A stretch of DNA of 45,630 bases from Caballeronia sp. SEWSISQ10-4 2 (GCF_030464885.1 NZ_JALPRJ010000068.1:1-45630), one strand, 5' to 3'. Numbered from the stretch's first letter, positions 24,897 to 34,428 are shown. The notes: generated by a model not told the origin, from the letters alone. Numbers and translations: made by a program.

Positions 24897-25619
24897 TTAA
24901 TGGTCGATGCTGTCAGATTCTGGCAGTATTGTGCGGCTCGCTACGTGATTGACCCTACGCCACTCTCGAAGCAGCGTTGACCGTCTTTTGGGGTAGCGCT
25001 CCTCCATCTGCTCGACGTTCAAGATTCGGTCCGATCGGAAATTCCGAAAACCTGCTCGAAGCTCGCACCAACACATTAGCACCCGGGCCTAGTCGAAATA
25101 CACCAGAGCAAATGGCCAAACTACACGCTGTGAGTTGATACCGCTGCCGTCCGCGTAAGTAATATTAAGCTTTCGCTCGGCCCGCACTGCGGCACGTAGA
25201 AGGCCTTGCGAGACCTTGTGGGCAGGTCTCTTCAACGGCGCACCGACTAGCAGCGACGATTCCTCCAGTTCTCGACGCAGTTCAGTGGGTAGTACGGCGG
25301 CTACCTTCGCAAGCGTGCTCAGCGCGCCGTCCGATAGCGTCTTGTCGCAGCGATCAGCCACCCACCGCATGCCAAGAACCAAGGCGTCGAGTTCCTCTGA
25401 GCGGAACATCATTGGCGGCAGCATGAAACCCGGTTTCATAACGTAACCAACGCCCGGCTCCCCCTCGATCATTGCTCCTTGCGCTTGCAGACTGGCGATG
25501 TCCCGGTATAGCGTTCGGATGCTCACGCCAAGCTTCTCGGACAAAGCTTGACCACTTACGGGGCGTCGATAACCCCGTAACACTTGCAAGAGATTAAGGA
25601 GACGTTCGGAGCGTGGCAT
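24897..25619 (-). pseudogene. YafY-type HTH/WYL regulator interrupted by an in-frame amber codon
   Basis: The frame from 25619 reads a DeoR/HTH_11 domain (RLLNLLQVLRGYRRPVSGQA, IRTLYRDIASLQAQGA) and most of a WYL domain, then meets TAG at 25089-25091 after ALVYFD. Past the stop the same frame continues with the family's normal ending: WCELRAGFRNFRSDRI, then the conserved EERYPKRRSTLLREWR-like tail. So one nonsense change, not a frameshift, separates a 176-residue product from the intact ~240-residue protein. The DNA-binding half would survive, so partial function is possible; suppression or a sequencing error must also be considered. Confidence 0.88.
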
Positions 25620-25963
25620 ACGCTGATCCTGATCGACACTTCAGTAGGTCGGCGACACCATCGGTGGCTTCGAGCCGCATAACAATTGGTTGCTTCCAGA
25701 TAGAGATTGCATTGTTGACGATCTATAAGGCTCTGTCGAACGTCTCCTGTTGGCCGCGTACTGCCCGACTCGTCGGGCGCATCTCGACCTGGCGCGGTGC
25801 GTCAGTGCAATCGCGACGCGCGGCTACTTCCGACCGCGAAGTGAACAATGGCAAATGGCACGCGGCACGGCGCGTGCAGGTGACGCGGGGCGCAGGACCG
25901 AGGTGCGTGCTCCCGGCCCAGTCTGTACAATTTCTTTCCCTGAAATTTCCGAAGCGCGAGCAA

Positions 25964-26949
25964 ATGACCGATCTGGATAAATTCCTCGCGGAAACGACTG
26001 CCTGCGGCCCAATTCACGGCGTGTCGCTCGCAACGCTTCGTGCGGGCACGAGAGGCACCGAACACTACTTTGGCATCCGGGGCTCTCATGACCGCTCTGC
26101 TGTCGACGCTCAGACCGTTTTCGAGGCCACGTCCCTCACGAAACCGGTCGTCGCCTTCATCGCTCTTCAGCTAGCCGAAGAAGGGCTTCTGGACCTGTAT
26201 CAACCTCTGTTCGACATCTGCGGCGATTATGTGCCGGGCGACTTGAGGTCGCGCAAGATAACTGCTTTTCATGTTCTGACGCACACGAGCGGCCTCCCAA
26301 ATATCGTCCGCGACAAAGCACCGCTTCGCACGTACTTCAACCCCGGTGAGAGATTCAGCTACGGTAGCAGCGCATTCGCATGGCTTCAGCGGGCGATGGA
26401 GACCGTCAGTGGACGCTTGCTGGAAACGCTGGCTCGCGAGCGCGTGTTCGAGCCGTTGGGAATGCTTCATTCGAGCCTGGAATGGCAGGCCGCTTCTCAG
26501 AGAACCATGCACAGGGTCACGAATGGGAAGGAGAACCAGTGCCAAAGCGCCGCGTACAGACGGCGCAGGCCTCGTGCTCGCTTCTGACGACAGCTTCCGA
26601 CTATATCGGATTCGTCCAGCATGTACTGGCCGGCCGCGACCTGACGAGCGCAAGCTACGATCAGTGGTTCCTGCCGCGCGTCAACACGCGGCAAGGCGAT
26701 GACGCTGAAGACCTGCACGGCGAGGACCCACCGGATCACAACGTTGCCTGGGGACTAGGTTGGGGTCTCGAGCCTTCCGAAAGTTGTTTCTTCCATTGGG
26801 GAAATAATCCCGGATTCCGGGCGTTCATTCTCGCCAATCGACTGACGAAGGATGTAGTTGTATGGTTCGCGAACTCGGCGCGCGGTATGCGGCTGATACA
26901 CACGGTCGTACCGGAAACCGTTACCGGCGAACACCCCTCCGTTCAATAG
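25964..26949 (+). pseudogene. Beta-lactamase-like serine hydrolase with a frameshift
   Basis: The first part (from the ATG at 25964) carries the class C beta-lactamase/esterase fold with the catalytic SxxK in ATSLTKPVV and the YxS/YxN position in FSYGSSAFAW. After SLEWQ near 26490 the frame shifts by one base. The second part continues in another frame as RFSENHAQGHEWEGEPVPKR and ends with the family's HWGNNPG box and AFILANRLTKDVVVWFAN. About 328 residues would result without the shift. The enzyme would be a peptidase or esterase-type hydrolase rather than a proven antibiotic-resistance gene. The ribosome site is weak. Confidence 0.85.
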
Positions 26950-27069
26950 CTCCGCATCGGCCGGCTATGACGCATCGAGTAGCCGGCCAAGCGACAGCGT
27001 CAGTGGTCAAGCAAGCAAAAAGCAGTCTAGTGTACTGACTGTCTGTCCCACTGCTGGGTGCCGTGGTCA

Positions 27070-27894
27070 TCAGCCCCGTCGGCAATCGTCGAGTAACACC
27101 AACAGCCGCTGGGTGACTCGTTCGGGCTGCTCAAGACTTGGCAGATGGGCCGCAGCGCTCAGCATCTCGAGCCGACCATTCGGGAGCCCTGCCGCGAGCT
27201 GTTCGCAGCGTGTCTGGAGGTGCGGTATATCGAGGTCGCCGCACAGGATCCGTACAGGAACGGCGATTTGATCGAGTCGGCCCCAAGCTGGCTTGGGTTC
27301 GACAACTCGACCAAGCGATGGCGCCGCCAAAGCGATCGCGTTCATTGCCAGGAACAGGGCGCGGGGCGATCCGCTTACGCGCCCCTCGTCTGCTAGTGGT
27401 CCATCGAGCCAGAGTGCGGCTTGCAGTCGATTCACCTCATCGAGATCGCCTGACTTCCTCGCCAACTCGGTGGCGTCGAGTAGTCGCTGCACAGCCGCGA
27501 TAGGTGTTGCCGCAGGCGCGCCGCTCACACCCGGTGCGACCAGGACCAGTGCCGCAACCCGATCCGGAGCCGCGAGGGCAGCATCGATGGCGATGCCGCC
27601 GCCCCTCGAGCAGCCAACCAGAATCGCCGGCTTATCGCGGCCTGCCAGTCGGTCGAGTACGGCAAACAGATCATCTGTCTGGCTATAGGTCTCGTCGACC
27701 ATGGCCGTTTCACCGAAGCCCCGGCGGTCGAACGCGATTACCTGATAGCTGGCGGCGAGCGCGTCAAATTGGTGACGCCACATCCGACGGTCCGCAACGT
27801 TGGCATGCAGGAAGACAATCGGCTGGCCGTCGCCGGCCCATTCAGCCGCGATCCGTGCGGTACCGACAGGCACGATTTCTGGTGTTGTCTGCAT
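27070..27894 (-). CDS. Alpha/beta hydrolase
   Basis: A 274-residue alpha/beta-hydrolase fold enzyme. Seen: the oxyanion HANVADRRMWRHQ, the nucleophile elbow GCSRGGG (Ser in G-x-S-x-G form), an acid in ILCGDLDIPH, and the catalytic histidine in SAAAHLPSLEQP. No signal peptide. AAGG lies five bases before the ATG. Relatives include pimeloyl-ACP methyl-esterase-like and ketoadipate-enol-lactonase-like proteins, so the substrate is open. A long-form repeat begins 78 bases upstream of its start. Confidence 0.9.
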   Translation of the reverse strand: MQTTPEIVPVGTARIAAEWAGDGQPIVFLHANVADRRMWRHQFDALAASYQVIAFDRRGFGETAMVDETYSQTDDLFAVLDRLAGRDKPAILVGCSRGGGIAIDAALAAPDRVAALVLVAPGVSGAPAATPIAAVQRLLDATELARKSGDLDEVNRLQAALWLDGPLADEGRVSGSPRALFLAMNAIALAAPSLGRVVEPKPAWGRLDQIAVPVRILCGDLDIPHLQTRCEQLAAGLPNGRLEMLSAAAHLPSLEQPERVTQRLLVLLDDCRRG

Positions 27895-27971
27895 TTCAAC
27901 CTTGCTCGCTCAGGTCCATTTTTGGTCATGATTGTCAACTACTCGCGCGTTGCTGTCGAGCGACGCAAAAT

Positions 27972-28046
27972 GGTCGAGCGCGCTCCGACGTTGAACCGGC
28001 GGAGTGGGCCGCCTTTGATCGGACCGCGTCGGGCCAAAGTCGACCC
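27972..28046 (+). repeat. Dispersed repeat, long form (copy 7)
   Basis: CGCTCCGACGTTGAACCGGC...GGGCCGCCTTTGATCGGACC...GTCGGGCCAAAGTCGACCCC is another copy, plus orientation like the rest. It separates the alpha/beta hydrolase from the DUF29-like gene; the remainder of 27895-28206 shows no gene. Confidence 0.82.
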
Positions 28047-28206
28047 CATTCGGCCCTGCAGCCGGATCTTTCGAATGTCACCACTGTCCCCCATAGCAGT
28101 CATTCTGGCATTGCCGCACGCTCGTACCTAACCAGTGGTCGTTAATTCGTTTCCGCCCCCGTCGCATTATGCAGCTCGGTCCTGCTGTGATTTCAGGTCA
28201 CTACGC

Positions 28207-28731
28207 CTACCCGCTGCGTAGCTGAAACGCCATAAGCAAGAAAAGTCCAAGGGTAGCAACCGCGCACATCAAGCAAAAGATCTGGCATACGGACCGGAGA
28301 GGGTTCATGTTGAACTCCTGCACCCTAAGTTCCTTAGAGGCCTCGCCGTGGACCCTGGCTATACGTTTAGCCTCGGTGATGCTATAAAAGAAAAAAATCG
28401 TGAATCCGCCATTCACTACTGCGGGAAAAGCTAAGGCAATACTGATTATTGGGTTGCCATGGTTAGAAAGAACATAAGACGCGATGCCGCCGGTGACGGC
28501 CATCAAGAAAACGGAGGCCTTAACTGACACATCCAAATAAAACTTATACAGATCCACGTCCTTATCGATCTTCCAGCGCAATGTGTCGCGTTTTTCCCGC
28601 CGCTCGCCCTCTCCGACGCCGTCAATCTCTTTGGCAAGGTTTTCGAAATCCAGTTCGTTGGAGCGTCCGGCGCGCAGCGCCTGCGTCTGCTCGGTGAGCC
28701 ATTGCTCAATATCCTTGTTGTAGTCTGCCAT
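28207..28731 (-). CDS. DUF29-like N terminus fused to a membrane domain
   Basis: A 174-residue protein. The first 50 residues (YNKDIEQWLTEQTQALRAGR, NELDFENLAKEIDGVGEGER) closely resemble the start of DUF29 proteins, a family of small cytoplasmic helical proteins. The rest departs from DUF29: three hydrophobic segments (VKASVFLMAVTGGIASYVLS, IISIALAFPAVVNGGFTIFF, IFCLMCAVATLGLFLLMAF) make it membrane-bound. GGAG precedes the ATG by five bases, so the start is firm. I cannot give a function. AT content is higher than in neighbours, which fits horizontal origin. Confidence 0.7.
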   Translation of the reverse strand: MADYNKDIEQWLTEQTQALRAGRSNELDFENLAKEIDGVGEGERREKRDTLRWKIDKDVDLYKFYLDVSVKASVFLMAVTGGIASYVLSNHGNPIISIALAFPAVVNGGFTIFFFYSITEAKRIARVHGEASKELRVQEFNMNPLRSVCQIFCLMCAVATLGLFLLMAFQLRSG

Positions 28732-29005
28732 GTTGGCTCCATTCGTTTAGATGGCGCGCATGTCACGCGTTAGTCCGTGCAGACCCACGACACTCTGGCC
28801 AAGCGACTGTACGAGCGGATGACGCCAGCGGACCGTAATCTCAAAGTAAGTTTTGATTCTTGCAGTCGCGGGAGCATCTATCCCGCAGCGCACAGCGCTT
28901 CAAAAATGAAGCTGGCTTGCCGACGAATAGTCGGCTGCCGTCGCTTTGCGAAATGGCGACTCATCGCTCATCAGCAGACGTTCGCCAGCCGACCGCGAGG
29001 GACCA

Positions 29006-29080
29006 GCCGAGCCCGGTCCGACGTTGAACTGGCGGAGTGGACCGCCATTGATCGGTCCGCGTCGGGCAGAAGTCGGACCC
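29006..29080 (+). repeat. Dispersed repeat, long form (copy 8)
   Basis: GCCGAGCCCGGTCCGACGTT...GGACCGCCATTGATCGGTCC...GTCGGGCAGAAGTCGGACCC is nearly identical to 19091-19164, 10 kb away. It lies in an otherwise empty 28732-29572 gap that also has a perfect GCGGTTG/CAACCGC stem at 29309-29326. Confidence 0.85.
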
Positions 29081-29572
29081 GTTCGAGAGGCACAGACGCG
29101 ATTGGCGACGGACTGCAATCGGGTCGATATGAGTCATCTATCCATATCGCTTAGCCTGCTGTTCGTCGACCATTGCGGCCAGCAACCGGTGCGCTGGCCG
29201 TCGGCGGACGATGGCTGCACCAATGGAAAACCCGGTATTTGAATGCCAATTAACGTTACCCCGGAGGCGGGAAACGACGGTGCTGGTCGCTGTGGCGGGG
29301 CCATAACAGCGGTTGTTGGCAACCGCGAACGGGCGATTTGCGTGAATGCTTCTGGAAGAGGCTTGAGCGAGGGATCCGACAATTAGCTGGGACACTACAC
29401 GCGCCAGCGCACATACCACATGTTCATGACAATACGATGATGGTCGTTACCGGCCGTCGAGCGCTTCGCCGCGTAGCCGGGCACTAGCGATGCTTGCGAT
29501 GCGGCGTCGTGACAACGGCTGCGGCCAACGATGAAGTTATGTCGATTGCCGCACATAACGGAGCAGAGACAA

Positions 29573-30292
29573 ATGAACGTCATCGATACGTGGACCATCG
29601 CGTCCATAAATAAAGTGGCCATTCACTCTCAAGGCTTCACCCCTGTAGTCGAAGCGGTCGTGAACGCGTACTTGCCCAAGGGCGTGGTGTTGGTTGCACT
29701 GCTGTGGTGGGTCTGGTTCAGGCACCAACGCGCGGAGGGACCTGACGGCGAGGCCGTTCGGCGACACCAGCGCGAACTTGTCGTGATCGCCATCGTGAGC
29801 GGCCTCATCGCGCTGGCGGCCGGCCGCCTGCTTGCGCAGTACCTGCCGTTTCGCCTGCGGCCGATGTATGAACCGGCGTTGCGTGCGTTCTTTCCTGAGG
29901 CCGACGTGGACGAGCCGGTGCTGCGAACGTGGAGTTCGTTTCCGAGCGATCACGCCATGCTCTGGTGCGCGGTCGCTATGGGCATTTTCCTCGCCTCGCG
30001 GCCCGTGGGGATCTACGCGCTATTGCACGCCGTGGTGCTGATCGGCCTGCCGCGCATCTATCTCGGCGTGCACTACCCGACGGACGTGCTGGCCGGTGCG
30101 GCGCTCGGCATCGGCATCACGTACGTGATGAGCGCCAGGGCGATACGCACGCGCATCGCCGCACCGATGCTGGCGTTCGCACAGCGCTATCCCGGCGTGT
30201 TTTATGGCGGCGCGTTCGTGCTTAGTTTCGAGTTGGCGACACAGTTCCAGGAGCTGCGCGTGTTGGCGCACGCCCTGATACATGGGATCTAG
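29573..30292 (+). CDS. PAP2 family phosphatase, membrane-bound
   Basis: A 239-residue integral membrane phosphatase of the type-2 phosphatidic-acid-phosphatase superfamily. The signature blocks are RLRPMY (K/R-x6-RP type), SSFPSDHAML (PSGH-like with Asp for Gly) and RIYLGVHYPTDVLAG, which carries the second His/Asp pair. Around five or six hydrophobic segments surround them. I use the ATG at 29573 (MNVIDTWTI) rather than a longer upstream reading; GGAG lies nine bases before it. Likely substrates are lipid phosphates such as undecaprenyl pyrophosphate or phosphatidate. Confidence 0.9.
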   Translation: MNVIDTWTIASINKVAIHSQGFTPVVEAVVNAYLPKGVVLVALLWWVWFRHQRAEGPDGEAVRRHQRELVVIAIVSGLIALAAGRLLAQYLPFRLRPMYEPALRAFFPEADVDEPVLRTWSSFPSDHAMLWCAVAMGIFLASRPVGIYALLHAVVLIGLPRIYLGVHYPTDVLAGAALGIGITYVMSARAIRTRIAAPMLAFAQRYPGVFYGGAFVLSFELATQFQELRVLAHALIHGI

Positions 30293-30850
30293 TTGGTCGG
30301 GAAGGTATGGAGAGGAGGCGCTCATCGCCCCCTACTGGACACGCTCGCACGCATGGCTTGGCATCTGATCGGTGGAGGAAGGCGTTCAAAGCTGGATCGC
30401 CTGCTCGCGGCTTGTCGGGCCGCAACGGCCGACGAGCGGGTGTCCTTTTGCCGATGGCGATTGTCTGGCGGTCTCCATTGACTCAGGCCCACCAAGTTGC
30501 CGTCAAGGAGAAACTTGCGTGGCGAGCGTGCGAGTTGATAGTCACAACGGTGACAGTTTTGACGCGGCCAGCGGACACCCCATCGACGTTTACTCTTAGC
30601 GGCCCTGGCAATGTCGCAACTTCATGCCACGCTCTGGGAACGGCCGTAGCATCCAGTTTGGCGCTCGCTTGCCTGCACGACGTGCCCTAGCCGCCCGCCG
30701 CGCGGCTTCGCCTGACCTGCGCTGTCCGCCTTCCCGCATCAAGCAACACATTCCTCCCGAAGCAATGATTTGCCGTCAAGGTAATGAAAGCTTCATGCTG
30801 CCCCCATAAACTGCGCGCTTCCTTACCTACCCTTATCGGGAACGCTCGCC
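30293..30850. other. Intergenic region between two PAP2-type genes
   Basis: No recognisable gene. Short frames here have no family. A small ATGAA-AGC-TTCAT inverted repeat at 30784-30796 lies about 55 bases before the next start and could be an operator. Confidence 0.4.
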
Positions 30851-32818
30851 ATGTCGTCATCGCAGATACGCACCGTCCGCCTCCTCTTTGCCGTTTCCAG
30901 CATCGCGCTTTTGCTGGGGGCGTGTGGTGGCAATTCCGACAATGGCAACAACGCACCCGCCACGGTCTCGGTTGTTCCCGCGCCGCCCGCCGACCCGGGT
31001 TTCGTCGATAGTGCGCCGGTCCAGGCCTCGGTCGCCGCCTTCGTCGATAACGCGGCGACCAACCAACGCGGCGACGCTCGGTACGCCACGTTGGCGACGA
31101 ACGCCGGTGTGCGCGTGCTTAACGGCTTCCGCACGTTGTGGCAACCGCTCACCGATATCGTGGATGCCGGTGTCTCTGCGCCGGCTGTCGGGAGTTTCCC
31201 GGCGGTTGTGGCATCGACCTGGACGGGCATCCCGACCGACGGCACGCCCAACGGCACCGCGCTGAATCCGACTGTGCTTGATGCCAATATCCAGTACGTC
31301 GTCGCGGCGACCACGCAACGCACGGACGCACAGGGGCAAGCCGCTTACTACGACGACCGGCGCGGCAAGGGCTACAGTGTGTCGGACGGCATGGGACCAC
31401 TCACCAATGCGTGGCGCAGCGCCGCGCAGCAAACTACGAGCATCACCAGCATTCCGGCGAACGCGGTCACCACCGCCTACAACGACACTGGCAATAACAC
31501 GGGCGTGGGCGGCACGGCGAATGCGCAGTTCGGTTCGGTTGTCGACTTCATCAACGCGATGGGCAACAATGGTTCAACTGAACCGGCCAAGCGTTTCTAC
31601 AAATATGCCCGGCCGTTTCGCTGGAGCAGCAGCGTAGTCGTCGTGCCGACACTCGTGCCGGCCGAAAGCACGACGCCGGCGACCGATGGCGGCTTTCCGA
31701 GCGGCCACTCGGCCGAAGCCATGCGCGATGCACTTGCGATGGCCTACGCGCTGCCCGAGCGCTATCAGGAGATGCTCAGTCGCGGTCTGGAGCTCGGCGA
31801 GAACCGCATCTTCGCTGGCATGCACTCTCCGCTCGATGTAATCGGCGGACGGATCCTGGCGGAAGCAGTGGTCGCCGCAAACCTCTCCGACAGCGCAAAC
31901 GCGACGCTCAAACAGACAGCCGTCACGCAGGCGCACAGCGCGCTGTACACGCTGACCAACACAGATGCCACGACGTTTCGCGCGCTGGCCGAATCGGGGA
32001 CCACGGCAACCGACCGCTTCGCCGACTACGCCACCAACAAGGCGAACTACACGCGGCGCCTGACCTTCGGGTTCGGCTCGATCGCAACGACCACCGGGGC
32101 CGCCGTAGTCCCGAAGAGCGCAGAGGTGCTGCTCGAGACGCGTTTTCCATACCTGAGCGCCGGTCAGCGGCGCGTAGTGCTCAAGACAACCGGGCTCGCA
32201 TCGGGCTTCCCCGCTCTCGACGACGCGGAAGGCTGGGGTCGCCTCAACCTGTTTGCTGCAGCGGACGGTTACGGCTCGTTTTCCGGCAACGTCGTTGTAT
32301 CGATGGACGCATCGCTTGGCGGCTTCAGCGCGATCGATACGTGGCGCAACGACATAGCAGGCGCCGGCAAGCTGACGTTTAACGGTACCGGCTTGCTCAC
32401 GCTCGCTGGATCGAATGCGTACAGCGGCGGCACGCAGGTACAGGGCGGAACGCTCGTCGCCGGTGCAACGAACGCGTTTGGTGTGGGCGACGTGTACGTC
32501 AGCGGCGGCACGGTTGCGGTGAACGCTGCCTCTCGCGTGACGATCGGCGGCAAGTTCACGCAACTCGCCGCCGGCACGCTCGAAATCGATCGCGGCAACG
32601 GCGACCAGGGAAGGCTCGCGGTGAGCGGACAGACTTCAATTGTCGGCGGGACGCTGCATGTAAAGCTCGCCGCAGGCTTCACGCCGAAAGTGGGTGACAC
32701 AATCGCGGTCGTGGATTGCAACGGCTTGCAGGGGCGCTTCACGACGGTTACGGTTGACGGCTTCAAGGCGACAGCACTTTATAGTGCCTCGGGTGTGCAA
32801 CTTCACTTGGACTCGTAA
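30851..32818 (+). CDS. PAP2/haloperoxidase-like lipoprotein with autotransporter-type beta-strand repeats
   Basis: A 655-residue surface or periplasmic protein. Order: a lipoprotein signal with lipobox LLGAC (Cys25) and a Gly/Asn-rich tether; a vanadium-haloperoxidase/acid-phosphatase-type PAP2 domain with RPFRW, GGFPSGHSAEAM and ENRIFAGMHSPLDVIGG (about 250-350); a joining region; and near the C terminus (about 500-570) autotransporter-associated strand repeats (LTFNGTGLLTLAGSNAYSGG, TQVQGGTLVAGA). There is no C-terminal beta-barrel, so it is not itself an autotransporter. Outer-membrane anchoring through the lipid is likely. It follows another PAP2 enzyme on the same strand at a distance of 558 bases. 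Confidence 0.88.
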   Translation: MSSSQIRTVRLLFAVSSIALLLGACGGNSDNGNNAPATVSVVPAPPADPGFVDSAPVQASVAAFVDNAATNQRGDARYATLATNAGVRVLNGFRTLWQPLTDIVDAGVSAPAVGSFPAVVASTWTGIPTDGTPNGTALNPTVLDANIQYVVAATTQRTDAQGQAAYYDDRRGKGYSVSDGMGPLTNAWRSAAQQTTSITSIPANAVTTAYNDTGNNTGVGGTANAQFGSVVDFINAMGNNGSTEPAKRFYKYARPFRWSSSVVVVPTLVPAESTTPATDGGFPSGHSAEAMRDALAMAYALPERYQEMLSRGLELGENRIFAGMHSPLDVIGGRILAEAVVAANLSDSANATLKQTAVTQAHSALYTLTNTDATTFRALAESGTTATDRFADYATNKANYTRRLTFGFGSIATTTGAAVVPKSAEVLLETRFPYLSAGQRRVVLKTTGLASGFPALDDAEGWGRLNLFAAADGYGSFSGNVVVSMDASLGGFSAIDTWRNDIAGAGKLTFNGTGLLTLAGSNAYSGGTQVQGGTLVAGATNAFGVGDVYVSGGTVAVNAASRVTIGGKFTQLAAGTLEIDRGNGDQGRLAVSGQTSIVGGTLHVKLAAGFTPKVGDTIAVVDCNGLQGRFTTVTVDGFKATALYSASGVQLHLDS

Positions 32819-33005
32819 GCGGTCGTAGCGGAATCAAGGTATCGAGTTAGGTCCACGCCCTACGTCTTCCGCTCGATATCGCGACGCCCGGCATTCCGCC
32901 CGGGCCGCACACCGATTGAACGCTGCCGCGCAACACGCTCAAGAGCGTGCAGAAACGTCCTTCGGTCATCGTGGCCTGCTGGCAGCAGGCTACGCTTTGG
33001 TCATG

Positions 33006-33527
33006 TCATGACTTACGGAAAGATAAATCGCTCCGAGCCGCCTTGGGCTGAGGGCGCAGCAGCAGATAGAAGGCAGCAACATGCGTGATCATCAGCAAAG
33101 GCACGTAGATGATCGGAATCGCGTACGTAGCGCCCAGCTCTCCCGCACGCGCAGGAAGATCGGACTGGATAGCGTGGTAGTAGTCGAGGATGAGGTCGGT
33201 CACTCCCACAAGATTGAAGGCTACGACGAACAACCAAAAGAGTGGGCGTATTCGTGCTGTGAGTAGCGCCAGCATCGCCAGAACTCCCGTTGCGAAGTCA
33301 GCGTATGCGGCGAACACGGCGAAGCTGGCAGGCAGATGGGGACTCACGATGCCCGGCAGGATGAAGACCAGCCCGAAGAACCGGAAGCTGTGCAAGGTGG
33401 CGATGGCGCGTTGCGCTTCGAATGGGTCCATCGACTTGAGCCTGGGCCAGACGTATACGCGCAAGCAAAGCAGCCAGGCGACGTACCCCAGAACGAGATG
33501 CAATTGGAAGACAAGTTCCGATGACAT
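33006..33527 (-). CDS. Small integral membrane protein, function unknown
   Basis: A 173-residue protein with about five membrane segments (FQLHLVLGYVAWLLCLRVYV, FFGLVFILPGIV, FAAYADFATGVLAMLALLTA, FWLFVVAFNLVGVTDLIL, IIYVPLLMITHVAAFYLLL). The start at 33527 has GGAGG four bases before it. Its stop lies 188 bases past the convergent lipoprotein gene. It follows the other membrane gene (33598-34428) by 70 bases on the same strand and may be co-transcribed. No family named. Confidence 0.7.
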   Translation of the reverse strand: MSSELVFQLHLVLGYVAWLLCLRVYVWPRLKSMDPFEAQRAIATLHSFRFFGLVFILPGIVSPHLPASFAVFAAYADFATGVLAMLALLTARIRPLFWLFVVAFNLVGVTDLILDYYHAIQSDLPARAGELGATYAIPIIYVPLLMITHVAAFYLLLRPQPKAARSDLSFRKS

Positions 33528-33597
33528 GTTGCCTCCGGTCCTATGCAAGATGGATTCTGCCAGGTGTTGTCTGGCGGATCGAAGGATAGGAAGGAGA

Positions 33598-34428
33598 TCA
33601 GCCGGTGCGTCGTCGGATCAGCTGGCGCAGCGACAGCGCGTGCAGCAGGATCGAGCCTGGCACCACGAAAGCAGGGGTCAGCACATCCGGATAAAGGCCG
33701 GCGCCGATGCTCGGCACGCTCGGAACGATCAACTGGAACTGGCCCGGCGAAGTGATCATCCCCAAGGTAATCGCGACGGCGAAGTCGGTGAGGCCGAACA
33801 TGTTCCAGGCGATCGTCGCCTTCCGCCCTTGATCTTTACCGCTCGCCACGGCGATTGCCGCCGGCACGGCGAACAGGCCGGTCAACACATCGCCAATTCC
33901 CGCCGGCAACGCGAACACGCCGGGCAGCGCCCCATGCAGCCAGGCTGCGAGAGCCCAACCGCCGAATACCCGGTAAAGCTGAAGAGTGACAAGCCACGTC
34001 GCCGGCATCGCATCGAGAACCTGACCCACCCGCTTCGACAACAGCAACAGCGGCGCGCCGATCATCACCGGCAGGAAGATCGCCAGCGGCAACAACGGCA
34101 AGGGTGAGACGCCCGTGCGGAAGACGCCATTGATCGCCGCGCTCCAGGCGACAGCGAACCAAAGCGTGTCCGGGATCATGACCGCCAACCAGATCGCGCG
34201 GCGTTGGCCCCGCGTCAGGTCCGTGCTTTCGAGGCCGAGCCACAAGCCGACCGCGATAAGCCCATGGGCTGTCAGTTGGTGGACCGTGGTCGGAACGCCG
34301 CTAGCCGGGATAATCGGTTGCCAGTAGATCAACACAATCCACAGGACCGTCAGCGGGACAATCCAAAGCAGGCTGCGCCAAGCGGGACGCGGCCAGACGA
34401 TACCAGCAGGAATAGGGGTGGCGGTCAT
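33598..34428 (-). CDS. Integral membrane protein beside a divergent LysR gene
   Basis: A 276-residue protein with seven or eight hydrophobic segments (SLLWIVPLTVLWIVLIYW, LLPLAIFLPVMIGAPLLLLS, GALPGVFALPAGIGDVLTGL, and others). I recognise no transport or enzyme motif. It is transcribed away from the LysR gene at 34559 with 130 bases between, and is probably that regulator's target along with 33006-33527. The start at 34428 has a purine-rich GAGGAACCGCTC-type leader. Confidence 0.7.
   Translation of the reverse strand: MTATPIPAGIVWPRPAWRSLLWIVPLTVLWIVLIYWQPIIPASGVPTTVHQLTAHGLIAVGLWLGLESTDLTRGQRRAIWLAVMIPDTLWFAVAWSAAINGVFRTGVSPLPLLPLAIFLPVMIGAPLLLLSKRVGQVLDAMPATWLVTLQLYRVFGGWALAAWLHGALPGVFALPAGIGDVLTGLFAVPAAIAVASGKDQGRKATIAWNMFGLTDFAVAITLGMITSPGQFQLIVPSVPSIGAGLYPDVLTPAFVVPGSILLHALSLRQLIRRRTG

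Noticed and set aside
25964..26949. An antibiotic-resistance beta-lactamase
   Set aside because: The fold is shared with esterases and peptidases, there is no signal peptide, and the frame is broken.
19091..29080. The repeats as integron attC sites
   Set aside because: A GTTGAAC matching GTTRRRY occurs, but in the middle of the element and not paired with RYYYAAC at the ends. Genes between copies face both ways, and spacing is far larger than single cassettes.
31574..32563. A 329-residue minus-strand frame opposite the PAP2 lipoprotein gene
   Set aside because: It is rich in Arg, Cys and His with no motif, typical of the antisense frame of a high-GC gene.
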